Shown piece by piece: positions 12,001 through 24,000 of a stretch of 64,000 nt of DNA. The position numbers and the translations under genes are program-made. The stretch covers positions 56,213,471 to 56,277,470 of the forward strand of contig OY755046.1 in assembly GCA_963576565.1 (NCBI GenBank), given 5' to 3'. The notes below the pieces were generated by a model. It had not been told where the DNA came from. It did not search any database and worked only from the letters and a program-made list of their open reading frames with translations. The stretch's first letter is position 1; each line of letters begins with the position of its first letter. Source of the stretch: Aspidapion aeneum. Its lineage: Eukaryota > Arthropoda > Insecta > Coleoptera > Brentidae.

Positions 12001-15000
12001 TCGACTTATTTTGACCTCAGGAATATGTGCTAAGATTTTGTACAGACCTTTTAGAGACACCCTATATATCTGACATAACATTTTTTTTAAAATTCACGTA
12101 GCGGCTTATCTACACATATTAGTCTAAGGCATAACTGACATATTACAAAAAAATTCTCACTTAGTGGCTTATCGACATATATAATACTAAAAATTTACTA
12201 TATTTAAATTTTTACAAAGGCTACCATCATGTATTCCAAGGGAATTCTATTATCTAAGTAAATAAAAAACAAGAAATGAATTGCTTTAAAACTGACTTAA
12301 ACTGATTTAAACCTACCCCTTTTTTATTTTGTAGCTCTCCTGACAAATTTACCAAATGCTAATTAAATCCCTTCGTGAGAAAGGCGACGATTTGAACGCA
12401 AATATCTCAAAAACTAATAGATTTTAAATGTTTACAGAGTTGTAAAGGCCATGTTTCCTCTGTTCTCCTAAACTTTTTGGCTACATACCTATTTTATTAA
12501 GAAAAAAACCTAAATTGCATGTCTTTTAGGAAGGCAACTATACCTATGTTGGTAGAGCACAAGGCAAGGGTCACACCATAAACGTTCCTTTAAACGAAAT
12601 TCACCTTGTGGACACTGACTATTTAGCAATCATTTTTAACATTTTGTTACCGGTTGCCTACCTTTACAATCCGGACATAGTTCTAGTTTCAGCAGGCTAC
12701 GATGCATGCGTGGGCTGTCCTAAAGGACAGATGCATGTAAGTCCTGCTTTTTATGGACATTTGATCCATTTACTAAGTGGCTTGGCCAATGGGAAAGTTG
12801 TTTGTTTGTTAGAAGGTTAGTGCGTGTGTGTGTTAGCTTTTAGTGTAATGATATGCCCCTAGATGGCTAAATAATCGGTAATTTATTGTTTGTCATAAGA
12901 TTAGTGCGTGCATGTGTGTAGACATCTATGTTACATGACCGAAAGCTTTTAGTTTAGGAATATTCCGCTAGATGGCAAAATAATTGCTTCTTATTTGTTT
13001 GTAACAACGCACCCACTTTTACAATTTCCTTTCTTAACTATAGACTGCTTTAATTTTAAGCATGCCTTATTTTTAAATTTGTTGCACCAACCTAAAATCT
13101 CCGCTCCTTTGTTAAGATGCGACCACCTTGTGATACAATCAGACAACGTCGCTGTTTCACCCAACCAAATTCTTCAACTATGGAAAAACAACATCCAGTA
13201 CTTCCCAAAATAGTTTTGTCAAAAGCCATCAATTTTTCTGTGTCAAGCCGCCTTTAAAAAATTATTTATAAAAATTTTTGGAAGAATATTTTGAAGATGA
13301 TAAAATCGGGATGGTGATACTCGATTTTGTGGAATTTGGGTGTCCGCGTAGGAAACACCAGGACTAAAAATTATAATGAAATTAGAGTAAAGTGTAAAGG
13401 CAGAAAGGAAAATCATCTTGTTTCAGCATGCAGTGCAGTTTAATTTACTTAAATGCAAGGATTTTCTTACACTGGTCAGTCCTATCCTACCCTTAGCGCT
13501 GTACCTACCAGACTGTGAACAACAGTTAACCCGAAAATCAGACGAAAATACTGTAATAAAAAGTAGGAGAGAGAACTTTATTTTATTTATCTTCCCTACA
13601 AATCTTTTTGTAATCGATACATAGGTATATTTTTTCACAAAAACATTGTGCCAAAAGAACCAAAATCATTTTTTAAAACATTTTTATTTATTTTAGGATT
13701 TTTCTGTACAGTTTTTATTAAAAAAAAAACATGTTTCTTACTTTATTTACTCACAAAACACAAAAAGACATCTTCACTTTAATCGCAGCACTCTGCTCAT
13801 TTGTAGGTATTGTCAGTTGCTATAGCTATGCCAGCATCTTATCTTTAAGCAGCTCTTAAGGAACGGTAACGTCACGAAAAAAGGTGACTTAGTTTTAACA
13901 ACACTAAGGAAGGAATAAGTCTGCCTTTAATTTCGGTGCAACGAAATAAGGTATTCTTTAGGCTAAGAAACGGAAAAAAAGTCGGTGCAATGAGCCCTTA
14001 ATTTTAACAACACTAAGGAATAAGTCTGCCCTTTAATTTCGGTGCAATGAAATTTGACGAAATAAGGTATTCTTTAGGCTAAGAAACGAAAAAAAAGGCT
14101 TCTCTATGTATCTATGTTCTTTCGCCGAAAACTTTTTGTTTAGCAATATGCCCTTAGATGGCTAAATAATTGTTTCTGAGGAAGTTACTGCGTGTGGGCG
14201 GAGACATGCTTCTTACAATAAATATTTTTAACGTTTTTTTAATTGATTGGTCGTGTTTTAGGTGGTTATTTCATTCCTTCTTTGGCCGACGCAGCATGTA
14301 ATACTATAAAAGCTCTTCTCGGAGAACCTTGTAATCCCACCCAGCATTCAATCCATGTCAATCCAAGTGTGATAGAATCTATCAATAACCTCAAAAAGGT
14401 ATGATATTTTTAGCTGTCACACATGAACAGATCGGACCTTCCTGTAAAACAAATACAAAACTATATTACATAGCCAAAGAAAATATAACTGGTTCTCTGA
14501 CATAGCTTTGACATCTATTTTTTTTTATGTCAGGTGCTAAAACCCTACTGGTCTTGTTTCCAACTTGACCTGGAAATTCCGATTGACAACCCTCTAAGTT
14601 ATGACAGATACAGTCAACATGTAACAGTTGAAAGGTTCGAAGGCGTGCCCGAGTGGCCCCCTTTCCCCACTAGGAGTTGTTTTCCCCTGCTCTCTAAAAT
14701 TGAAGAGCAATACGCCAATATGAAGATGCAGTTAATGGAAGTTAATTATAGGTAAATGCTACACTGTCAATAAAATTTTTAATCTTCTATGTTTTTTAAC
14801 GTCATATAATCAGCGAATTTTTGATTTTCTTCCTTTTTACAGATATGATAATGTAACGAAGATAGGCTACATATACTCAGACGTGTTTACAAAACACAAA
14901 CCTCCCAAAAACTTTAAAGCTCAAGAGACCCCTAATCGAATAGTAGAACTAGTCAAGAAATTCAAAGAGTTCCAACTGTTTGACAGAATGACAGCTATTC

Positions 15001-18000
15001 CAATAAATGACATTGAAATAAGACCTCACTTAGAAGCGACACATGACATAAATTATATAGAAGAAGTATTACATGGGAAGGTTCAAGAGAAGTCTGATTT
15101 GTATTTGGATGATGATACGGCGGAGGTTTGTGAGCAGGCTATCTTGGGGTTGATGAATCTTGGACAGGCTGTATATAAAAAGGAAATATCAGGTTAGTCA
15201 CAGTCCCTGTTTCACAATTATCAAAATAAGAAAAATCAATTTGTTTCTTGTTCGTCTATTATTCGAGTTACTGCTAGATGGTGCTTGTTAGTATTCTAAC
15301 GAGGTACTGCTAGATGGCGTTCCAAACGATCAACGCTTGTGGAAAAGTGTGTAATTATTTTTAATCTATTTTTTTGTGACCACCTTACCTCTTCTAAGAG
15401 AAAACTAGATTATATGTCAATCTAAGTGTCAAGGCCTACAATTATCTCAGGAACTATCAAGGAAACAGGTCGCTTTTCTATTTCTTGTAACACAACGATT
15501 TATTGTTAGATGGCGTTTCAAACGCTCAACGCTTGTAGCAAAGTATCTAATTATTTTCAATCTATATTTCTGTGACAATCTTGAGAGCTCTGGTGCTTTA
15601 ACAAAAATCTACATTAGACGCCACACTACCCGTTAAGGCATCTTAATAAATATCTAGCAAAATAATCGCTTTGAGTCTTTTAACTAGTTACTGCAAGATG
15701 GTGCTTCTTGTGTTAGTCTTTTAACAAGTTATTACTAGATGGCGTTCTAAACGAACAACGCTTGTAGAACAGTGTGTAATTATTTTTAATCTATCTTTTT
15801 GTGACAACCTTGACACCTTTCATAACAAAAACTGACATTAGTCGTAAATCTAACTTTCAATGCTTACAATTATCTCAGTAAATATCAAGCAAACATGTCG
15901 CATTTGTTTCTTGTTAGTATTTTAACGAATTACTGCCAGATGGTGCTTCTTTTCTCTCTTTCTTTTTCTTCTAGATTGTGTTCCAAATAATGAACGCTTG
16001 TAGCACAATATCTATAGTTAAGGATGTATATAAGTGGCACCGCGTCATAGCTATGGTAAACCAAGTTTTGCGGCAAAATCTATGTAAAGAAGCCCCAAAA
16101 AATTGTTGTTTCACTTTGTTCCTGCAGTGTGCCACTTTATATGTTTATAATAAAACACTGAGACCTTTTAAAGGATATGAAATATAAAATAGGTACTTAC
16201 CTAATAAATAAAGATCCGAAACATAAAAGAAAATCCCAAATTATATTAAAATGTGCGCAAATATTGATTTAGTTGCAAAAACGGTAATTTGTTTTGTAAA
16301 AAGTCGGTCCCAATTTGTTTGACATTAAAACAGTCAAAACAACAACGAATAGAAAACGTCATAGCCCGGCTAAATCAATATGTTCGTAACAACCAGACAA
16401 AAGTATATATGTTCCTTTCTAATAAAATCGTTTAGAAGAAGACATAAATAAAAAGCAAGTAAAATAGTAAGCTAATGACTAATTAGTGCAATGCCTCGTT
16501 TTGGGAATCAATACCAATAAAAAAGTTACAGGAAGTGCGGGCCACTGTATGTACCCCTCTACTCCCTTCCCGCCCATCACTGGTTAGTCTTTCAACGAGT
16601 TACTGCTGGATGGTACGTCTTGTTAGTCTTTTAACAATTTACTGCTAGACAAGTGCAGATCTGGGCATAAATCTAAGGGGGGGAGGGGATAATTGTCGAC
16701 GAAAAAAATATTTGTGCATTTATTTTAGCTCACACATATACTATACTATAGTAGTGTGAGCTATGGTGATCCTAATTTTTTCGAGAAAAAAAAAGTTGCT
16801 CCGATTTCAAAAATTTTTATATATCTTTGCGTTTCAGATGATTTTGAAACTTTTTTGTTGCGCCGTCTGTCTGTCTGTCTGTCTGTCTGTCTGTATGTCT
16901 GTAACGACCAACGCGCATAACTCAAAAACCGCTCGGCCGATTTTAATAAAATTTGGTACCTAGGCTGGGTCTTGGGTCGAGATGGTCCCATTTAAAAATG
17001 AACAAAATCCACCGAACACAAACCAAATAAAAGGGTGGGGGTAGATTTCAAAAATTAGAGTTTATGTGAAAATATGGCGTGTGTGATATCAAACGAAAGG
17101 TAATTGAGTCTGGAGTTAAACAAAATACATTTTAATTTATTTTAAAAAAAGGGTGGGGGTATATTTCAAAAATTCGAGTTTAAGTGAAAATATGGCGTGT
17201 GTGATATCAAACGAAAGGTAATTGAGTCCGGAGTTTAACAAAATACATTTTAGTTTTTCCTTTTTTAAGGGTGGGGGTAGATTTTAAAAATTTGAGTTTA
17301 AGTCAAAACATGGCTTGTGTGGTATCAAACAAAAGGTAATTTAGTCTGGACTTGAATAAAATATATTTCAGTTTTTAGTTATATTAGCTCACACGTAAAC
17401 TATAACTATAGTACCTAGTGTGAGCTTAGGGGCCCATATATTGGCAGAGTATTTTTCTAGGGGGCCGTTAAGCCCTTTATTTATTAACTCAAAGTCAGTG
17501 TTGCCACTTCGAGGGATATATCCCGATTATGGGGATTTTCAGGGACCAGGCGGGACAGAGGGATATTAGGCTATTTTTGAGGGACTTTTGTCTTGAATCT
17601 GTAGTATACAAATCAATAGCTCTTTGCTGCTAAATAAAACCAATTTTATTTTGAAAATAAATTGATTCATTTAATTATTCGATTATACTAGAGCCATCTA
17701 GCGAAAATGGGCTGACCTTAATTGTAAAGTTTATTGGGTTCTTCCGCGTCCCGAAAATAAAACCTGCGTTAATTATCCTATATCAGATGCCTTAATGAAA
17801 AGGCACAATATTTAGAATATTTATTCCATTAAAAAAAAATTGTGCATACTGCATTTATTTGGATTGTATATATATTTATATAATATATACCTACTATAGT
17901 GTATTGCACTGATTTTTGTTATTTTTTTGTTGTTTTTTAAATTTGAATTTTTCATTTTTAGATAGCGTCTGATTTTAATTTTTTTTTAAAATAGAGGGAT

Positions 18001-21000
18001 TTTTAAACAAAATATGGGATATTCTGTGCCTCTGAGTGGGGCAGACTAGGATAACGAGGTGGCAACACTGCTCAAAGTGCATATATTTTTTTCTAGGGGA
18101 GGGCTTAATTACCATGTTACCTCCTCAAATGCGCGCTTGGGCTTCAACATACTGCAACTCGGTGCTTTTGTTGGTAAACTGTATAGTTTTTGAAATATGA
18201 ATTTTCAAAGTTTGGTCATTTTGGGATTCCCTACCCTAAAATTCGCTAAATGATGTTTTTCTGAATCTTAACTCAGGGTAGATTTTTTCGCATCTCTGTG
18301 GCCCTACCCTACTGCAACTCGATGCTTTTTTTGATAAACTATATAATTTTGAAAATATAAATTTTCAAAGTTTGGCCATTTTGGTCTTATGGGATTTTTA
18401 CTTAGGATGTAGTTTTTCACATCACTATGGCCCCACCTTACCGCAACGCGGTACTTTTGTTAATAAATTATCAAAGTTTGGCCATTTTGGTCTCATGGGA
18501 TTCCCTACCCTTAAATTCGCTAAATGACGTTTTTCGGAATCTTAACTCAGGGTGTTGTTTTTTCGTATCTCTATGACCCCACCATACTGGAACTCTGTGC
18601 TTTTGCTAATAAACTATATAGTTTTTGAAATATGAATTTTCAAAGTTTGGTCATTTTGGACTTATGGCATTCCCTTCCCTAAAATTCGCTAAATGACGTT
18701 TTTCCGAATCTTAACTCAAGATGTGGTTTTCTCGCATCTCTATGGCCCCACCATACTGCAACTCGCTGCTTTTATTGATAAACTGTATAGTTTTTGAAAT
18801 ATAAATCTTCAAAATTTGGCCATTGTGGTCTTATGGGATTCCCTACCCTAAAATTCGCTAAATCCTAACTTAGGGTGTGGTTTTTTCGAATCACTATGGC
18901 CCCACCATACCAAAACTCCGTGCTTTTATTGATAAACTGTATAGTTTTTGGGATTCCCTACCCTAAAATTCGCTAAATGACGTTTTTTCGAATCTTAACT
19001 CAAGATATGATTTTTTCGCATCTCTATGGCCCCACCATACTGCAACTCTGTGCTTTTGTTGATAACTTGTATAGTTTTTTAAGTATGAATTTTCAAAGTT
19101 TGGCCATTTTGGTCTTATGGGATTCCCCACCCTATAATTCGCTAACTGACGTTTTCCCGAATCTTAGCTCATGATGTGTTTTTTTCGAATCACTATGGCC
19201 CCACCATACCGAAACTCCATGCTTTTGTTGATAAACTGTATAGTTTTTGAAAAATAAATTTTCAAAGTTTGGCCATTTTGGACTTATGGGATTCCCTACC
19301 CTAAAATTCGCTAAATGACGTTTTTTCGAATCTGTGTGTGCGCGTGATTTTGTCGCATCTCTATGGTCCCATAATACTGCCACTCGGTGCTTTTGTTGAT
19401 AAACTCTATACTTTTTAATATATGGATTTTCAAAGTTTAGCCATTTTGGTCTTATGGAATTCCCTACCCAAAAATCCGCTAAATGATGTTTTTCCGTATC
19501 TTAAGTCAGGGTGTGGTTTTTTCGCATCACTATGGCCCCACCAAGCGCGAATCTGGGCATAAATCTAGGAAGGAGGGGGGGGGGGGGGATAATTGTTAAG
19601 GAAAAAATATTTGTGTATTTATTTTTTTTCTATGGGGGGGGGGCGTAATTATCCGTTAAGCCCTTTATTTATTAACTAAAAGAGCATATATATTTTTTCT
19701 AGGGGGTGGGGTAAGTACCACGTTACCCCACCCCGCAAATCCGCACTTGCTGTTAGATGGTGCTTCCTGTTAGACTTTTAACGAGTTACTGCTCCAAACA
19801 ATCAACGCCTGTAGCACAATATCTTATATAGAATAAAAATACAAGGTATTTCAACTAAAAGGTAACAGAGGTGTTTTTGGGTATTTTTCGTGCGAATTTC
19901 GAGAAACGCTCGAACACGTCGATTTTGTTTGCGAGGGGGACACTCTTTGGCTATCTTGAAATTTTTGTGGCACGCACCATCTTCGAGGGGTATACTTTAC
20001 CCCTATATTTTGAATAGGAAAAGTGGGTCTAGTGGTACCTTGTTTTGAAGCTCTCTTGAATATCTTTATAACCATGTAAAAATTTTGAAAATCCATAGAT
20101 TAGTTTTTGAGATATTTGCCTTTACATTTTTAAATTTTACATGGAATGATAAAATAAAAATTTAATCCAAAAATATAAAATTCTGATTAAATTTTTATTT
20201 TATCAGTCCATGTTAAATTTGAAAGTTTGAAGGCAATTATCTCAAAAACTAATGGATAGATTTTTGAAATTTTTACATGGTTGTAAAGACATTCAAGAGG
20301 CCTTCAAAACAAGGTATCACTAGACCCAGTTTCCCTATTCAAAATAAAGGGGTAAAGTATACCCCTCGAAGATGGTGCGTGCTACAAAAATTTTAAGATA
20401 GCCAAAAAGTGTCCCCCTCGTACACAAAATCGACGTGTACAAGCGTTTGTCCAAATTCGCACAAAAATTACCCAAAAAGACGTCTGTTACCTTTTAGTTG
20501 GGACACCCTGTATATTAGCTTGAAAACATGTACAATAGTTAACAAATAACATTGTCACGTTGTGGCGTCGTCATAAACTATTTAAAATAACAATATCACT
20601 ATTCATAATACAATTAAAATAAGTAGTTGAAAATTGTTATTAAAAGTTTTATAAATCATATTAAAACCTACTTATAAGATAAAATATATTTTATTATCTA
20701 GAAAAAAAAAACATTTTAAAATCAGAAACACAGACATACATATACAAACACACTTAACATATAACACAGACAGAGCTAAAAATCTGAAATAGTTAAATTT
20801 TTGATTAAAAATGTTTCTAGGTCATAAAAGGCTTTTTGACACAAGTATTGATTAATTTTAGTTTTAAATTCATTTAATTTTAGGGCTCTTATTTCCTTTG
20901 GCAATTTTATGTAAAAAATTGAGGCATAATAGTTCTTACTAAACCTAGAATGTTCTAACCTGGTAAAGGGTAACCTGATGATCGTAGCAGTTCTTGTACC

Positions 21001-24000
21001 ATAATCGTGTGTTTCTGACATTAAGTTGTACTCACTAAGGTTTTCTTTGACATAAATTAAACATTTCAGTATATATAAGGAAGGTAGTGTTAGCAAAGCA
21101 ATTTTTTAAAGACAGTGGGACATAAATATTGAGTGATATGCCATCAAAAGAGTGTTCTCAGGGGCAATTTTGCTTAGTGATCTTATTACGTATATGCTGG
21201 TAGCTAATTTTTTTGATAGATATTCAATATGGGGCTCCCATGTCAATTTGTGATCGAGTTGAAATCCTAAAAATTCAACACTTTAATTTTCATTTTTATT
21301 AACCAAAGGTTTAAAAGTAAAAAAGAAGGTTTTGGTTTTCTGTTCTTTAATATAATATATAGCAGTGATAGCATCTTATATCATATATCTTTCTTTTTTT
21401 AGGAGGGGTAGGTCTGATACGACCTCCTGGCCACCACGCGAAACGAAAAGGTGGCGGCGGTTTCTGCCTCTTCAACAATGTCGCCGTGCTGTCAAATTAT
21501 TTGACAGCTAAGCTAAATTATCAAAAAGTGTTGATTATCGACTTTGACGTTCACCACGGGGACGGGACTCAAGATATCACTTACGATAGGAAGGATATTA
21601 TGTATATTAGTATGCATAGGTAAGGGTTTTTTGAAACATTCTTCAGAGGACCTCGAATGCGCCAAAGAATACACCCTTTTCTTCGACCAATAAAAGTTAA
21701 AGTGCCAAATCCAAAATGGCCGCTGTCCCGTTACTGTTTAAAATTTTACATTTCCGTTTCGTTTTTAAGAAATGTCAAGTGCCTGTCAACCGTCATTTTT
21801 GTTATATATTTTTTAGAGTTTTTGCCAGTTTTTTTATTAAATTTGGAATAAAATGTAACTGTCAAAACCTGTGCATGGTCTCAAAATATTCCCTGTTCCA
21901 TTAGAGTAGGGAAAGTCGGAGATTTTCTTTCTTTTTTGATAAAAACACAATAAAAATAACAACATATAACAGTCTCCGCTATTTTGACAAGGCTACGATA
22001 AAATCAAAGTATAGTGAGTGTAAGCTGCCTAGCGGGTTGCCTACGAGCACGGTCCTTAAATAAACCGGTTGTCTGGTAACTCAGTGTCATGACGGCCGTG
22101 ACGTCAGAGCTACGTCACAGTTTTCCTAGCAATCAGCAGTTAAACGCTTTTTATAGCGTAATTTCGTCTTTTGCCAGGAAACTTTGTACATTTTGGGTCT
22201 TGTCGTCTTGTACGTAGTGTTTATACCTGTTCCGTGCTTGCTATAAATGTATTATACCCTGTTTCCACCAATGCATGCCCATCCCGATTCAAAAAACGCA
22301 CGTGATGGGCCATGGATTTGCACCGGTTTTAAATGCAGCGTCACCTGATGCGTTTTTTGAATCGGGGTGGGCATGCATTGGTGGAAACAGGGTATTTAAG
22401 ACTAACTAAAAGAAATTTTAGAAAAAGTAAAGTTTATATTGCAGGATTTTAGCACGAAAACATCACAGTGAGTTCCCTGAACTTGGTTGCTATACATATG
22501 AAAATGAACCAATCAACATGCATTCATATGTCATGCCATCTTGGGTGCAAAGCCTTTCTTTTGGAGGCTTAACTGAGCCTTCACCATCATGGAAAGAAGA
22601 TGTTAACAAAATGGACAAATGGTTCATAAAATTGCATGGTGTCAATTTTAAATTTATTAAAACAAATATTGTGAAGCGAGCCACTAAATTTATATTTGAA
22701 AAAGTTTCTATTCCATATGAATTGGTAAATTTATTTGTATTAAGTATAAGAATCAAATTTATAAATACCAAAAAGCAAAATTAATCCACAATGAAACGAA
22801 AGCTTGATTATACAGGGACTGATTTTTTTTAATTTTTTTTTTATTTGTCAAACACACTGTGTTTATTGTATTACAATCTAGTCAGTAAGACTAATTAGCA
22901 ATTTTGTTTTAACTTAATTTACTAGAAAAGTCAGATTTAAACTTAGGGTTCAATCAACAGTTCTCCCCGCTTTGTTTAGTCTGTAACTCACAATTGTGTT
23001 GTGTTTATAGCATTATTTTGTTTTATGTGTAATTCACTTAGTTTACTAGCTCAAACGGCTTCACTCTTTTTAGTCTTCGAACTAGCATAGTATTGTCTAG
23101 AAGCTGAATTGCTTCCACATTCACATGCCGATGGAGTCTATCTTCATGGCTTTTTGCGTACTTTTTTATAGTCTCTGCTACAGTTTCGATTTTTAGATCT
23201 CGATGAAGGTCACTATTTCGAACGTACCAAGGTGCATTCACAATGTTTCTTAATACTTTATTTTGAAATCTCTGTACAACTAGAATGTTACTCTCTTTAG
23301 CACAACCCCATAGTTGAATACCATATGTCCATACTGGTTTCAGTATTTGTCTATAAAGCAGTAACTTATTATGAATTGTTAAATTGGACTTTTAATTAAT
23401 CTGGTGCTTCGTGGGGCTGAAATGTTTTTTTCTAAATGACTTGCAAAAATATCTGCTTTTTCTTCGTTACTCCTTGCCCACTGGTTGTTAGATTTTCGTA
23501 TGGGTGGAATTTGGATAATTGGTCTTTTAAAATCTTTGGTTGCTTTCCAAAGGGAATAGTCGGTATTTTTATCATCTGTAAGTTCATTAAGAAAATGGTT
23601 AATAGATTCTTTTTTTATTACTAGAATCTCTCGCCTAATGCGCTGCGTCATGTTGTTGAGATTTGTTTTGTCCCGAGGATCACGGCTTTGCTGCCACTTT
23701 CTTCTTAGTTTCCTTTTTTCCAATATAAGGTCTCTAATTTCCTTTGGACAGTTTTTTCCCTTAAAAATTCTCTTCGGTTTTGGACTGTTTTCCCAAGCTG
23801 CTTGTTGAATATTTGTAACAAAATATTCAACTTTTTTATCGATTTGTTCTGGCGTTTGCAATGGTACTGATAGGTTCATTTTTTCTGACAGACTTTGTTT
23901 AAAACTTATCCAGTCAGATAGTTTATTAACTAGTGAGATATTTGCTTCTTTCTTTATTATGTTTTTACTAAGAGTTAGAATAATAGGTGAATGATCTGAG

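Larger units (their letters stand above)
16657..19750. mobile_element. Composite element with nested insertions and internal satellite
   Basis: The outer ends are caagtgcagatctggg and, mirrored, aaatccgcacttg. Inside are: an outer-element segment split by the 16727-17453 and 17496-18070 insertions; a ~150-bp satellite array (18146-19545); and a second copy of the outer segment at 19546-19750 lacking both insertions. The flanks ctgctagac and ctgttagat could be an imperfect target duplication, but they also belong to the surrounding array. Confidence 0.6.

Noticed and set aside
12995..13213. 72-residue open frame after HDAC6 version B
   Set aside because: No recognised domain, and the surrounding intron is repeat-derived.
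13418..13638. Possible third copy of the duplicated HDAC6 segment (ILPLALYLPD resembles LLPVAYLYNPD)
   Set aside because: The likeness covers about ten residues only, with no SAGYDA, no LEG and no matching splice phases.
16763..16991. Open frames with CLSVCLSVCMSV or RQTDRQTDR
   Set aside because: Translation of a GTCT microsatellite inside the 730-bp element.
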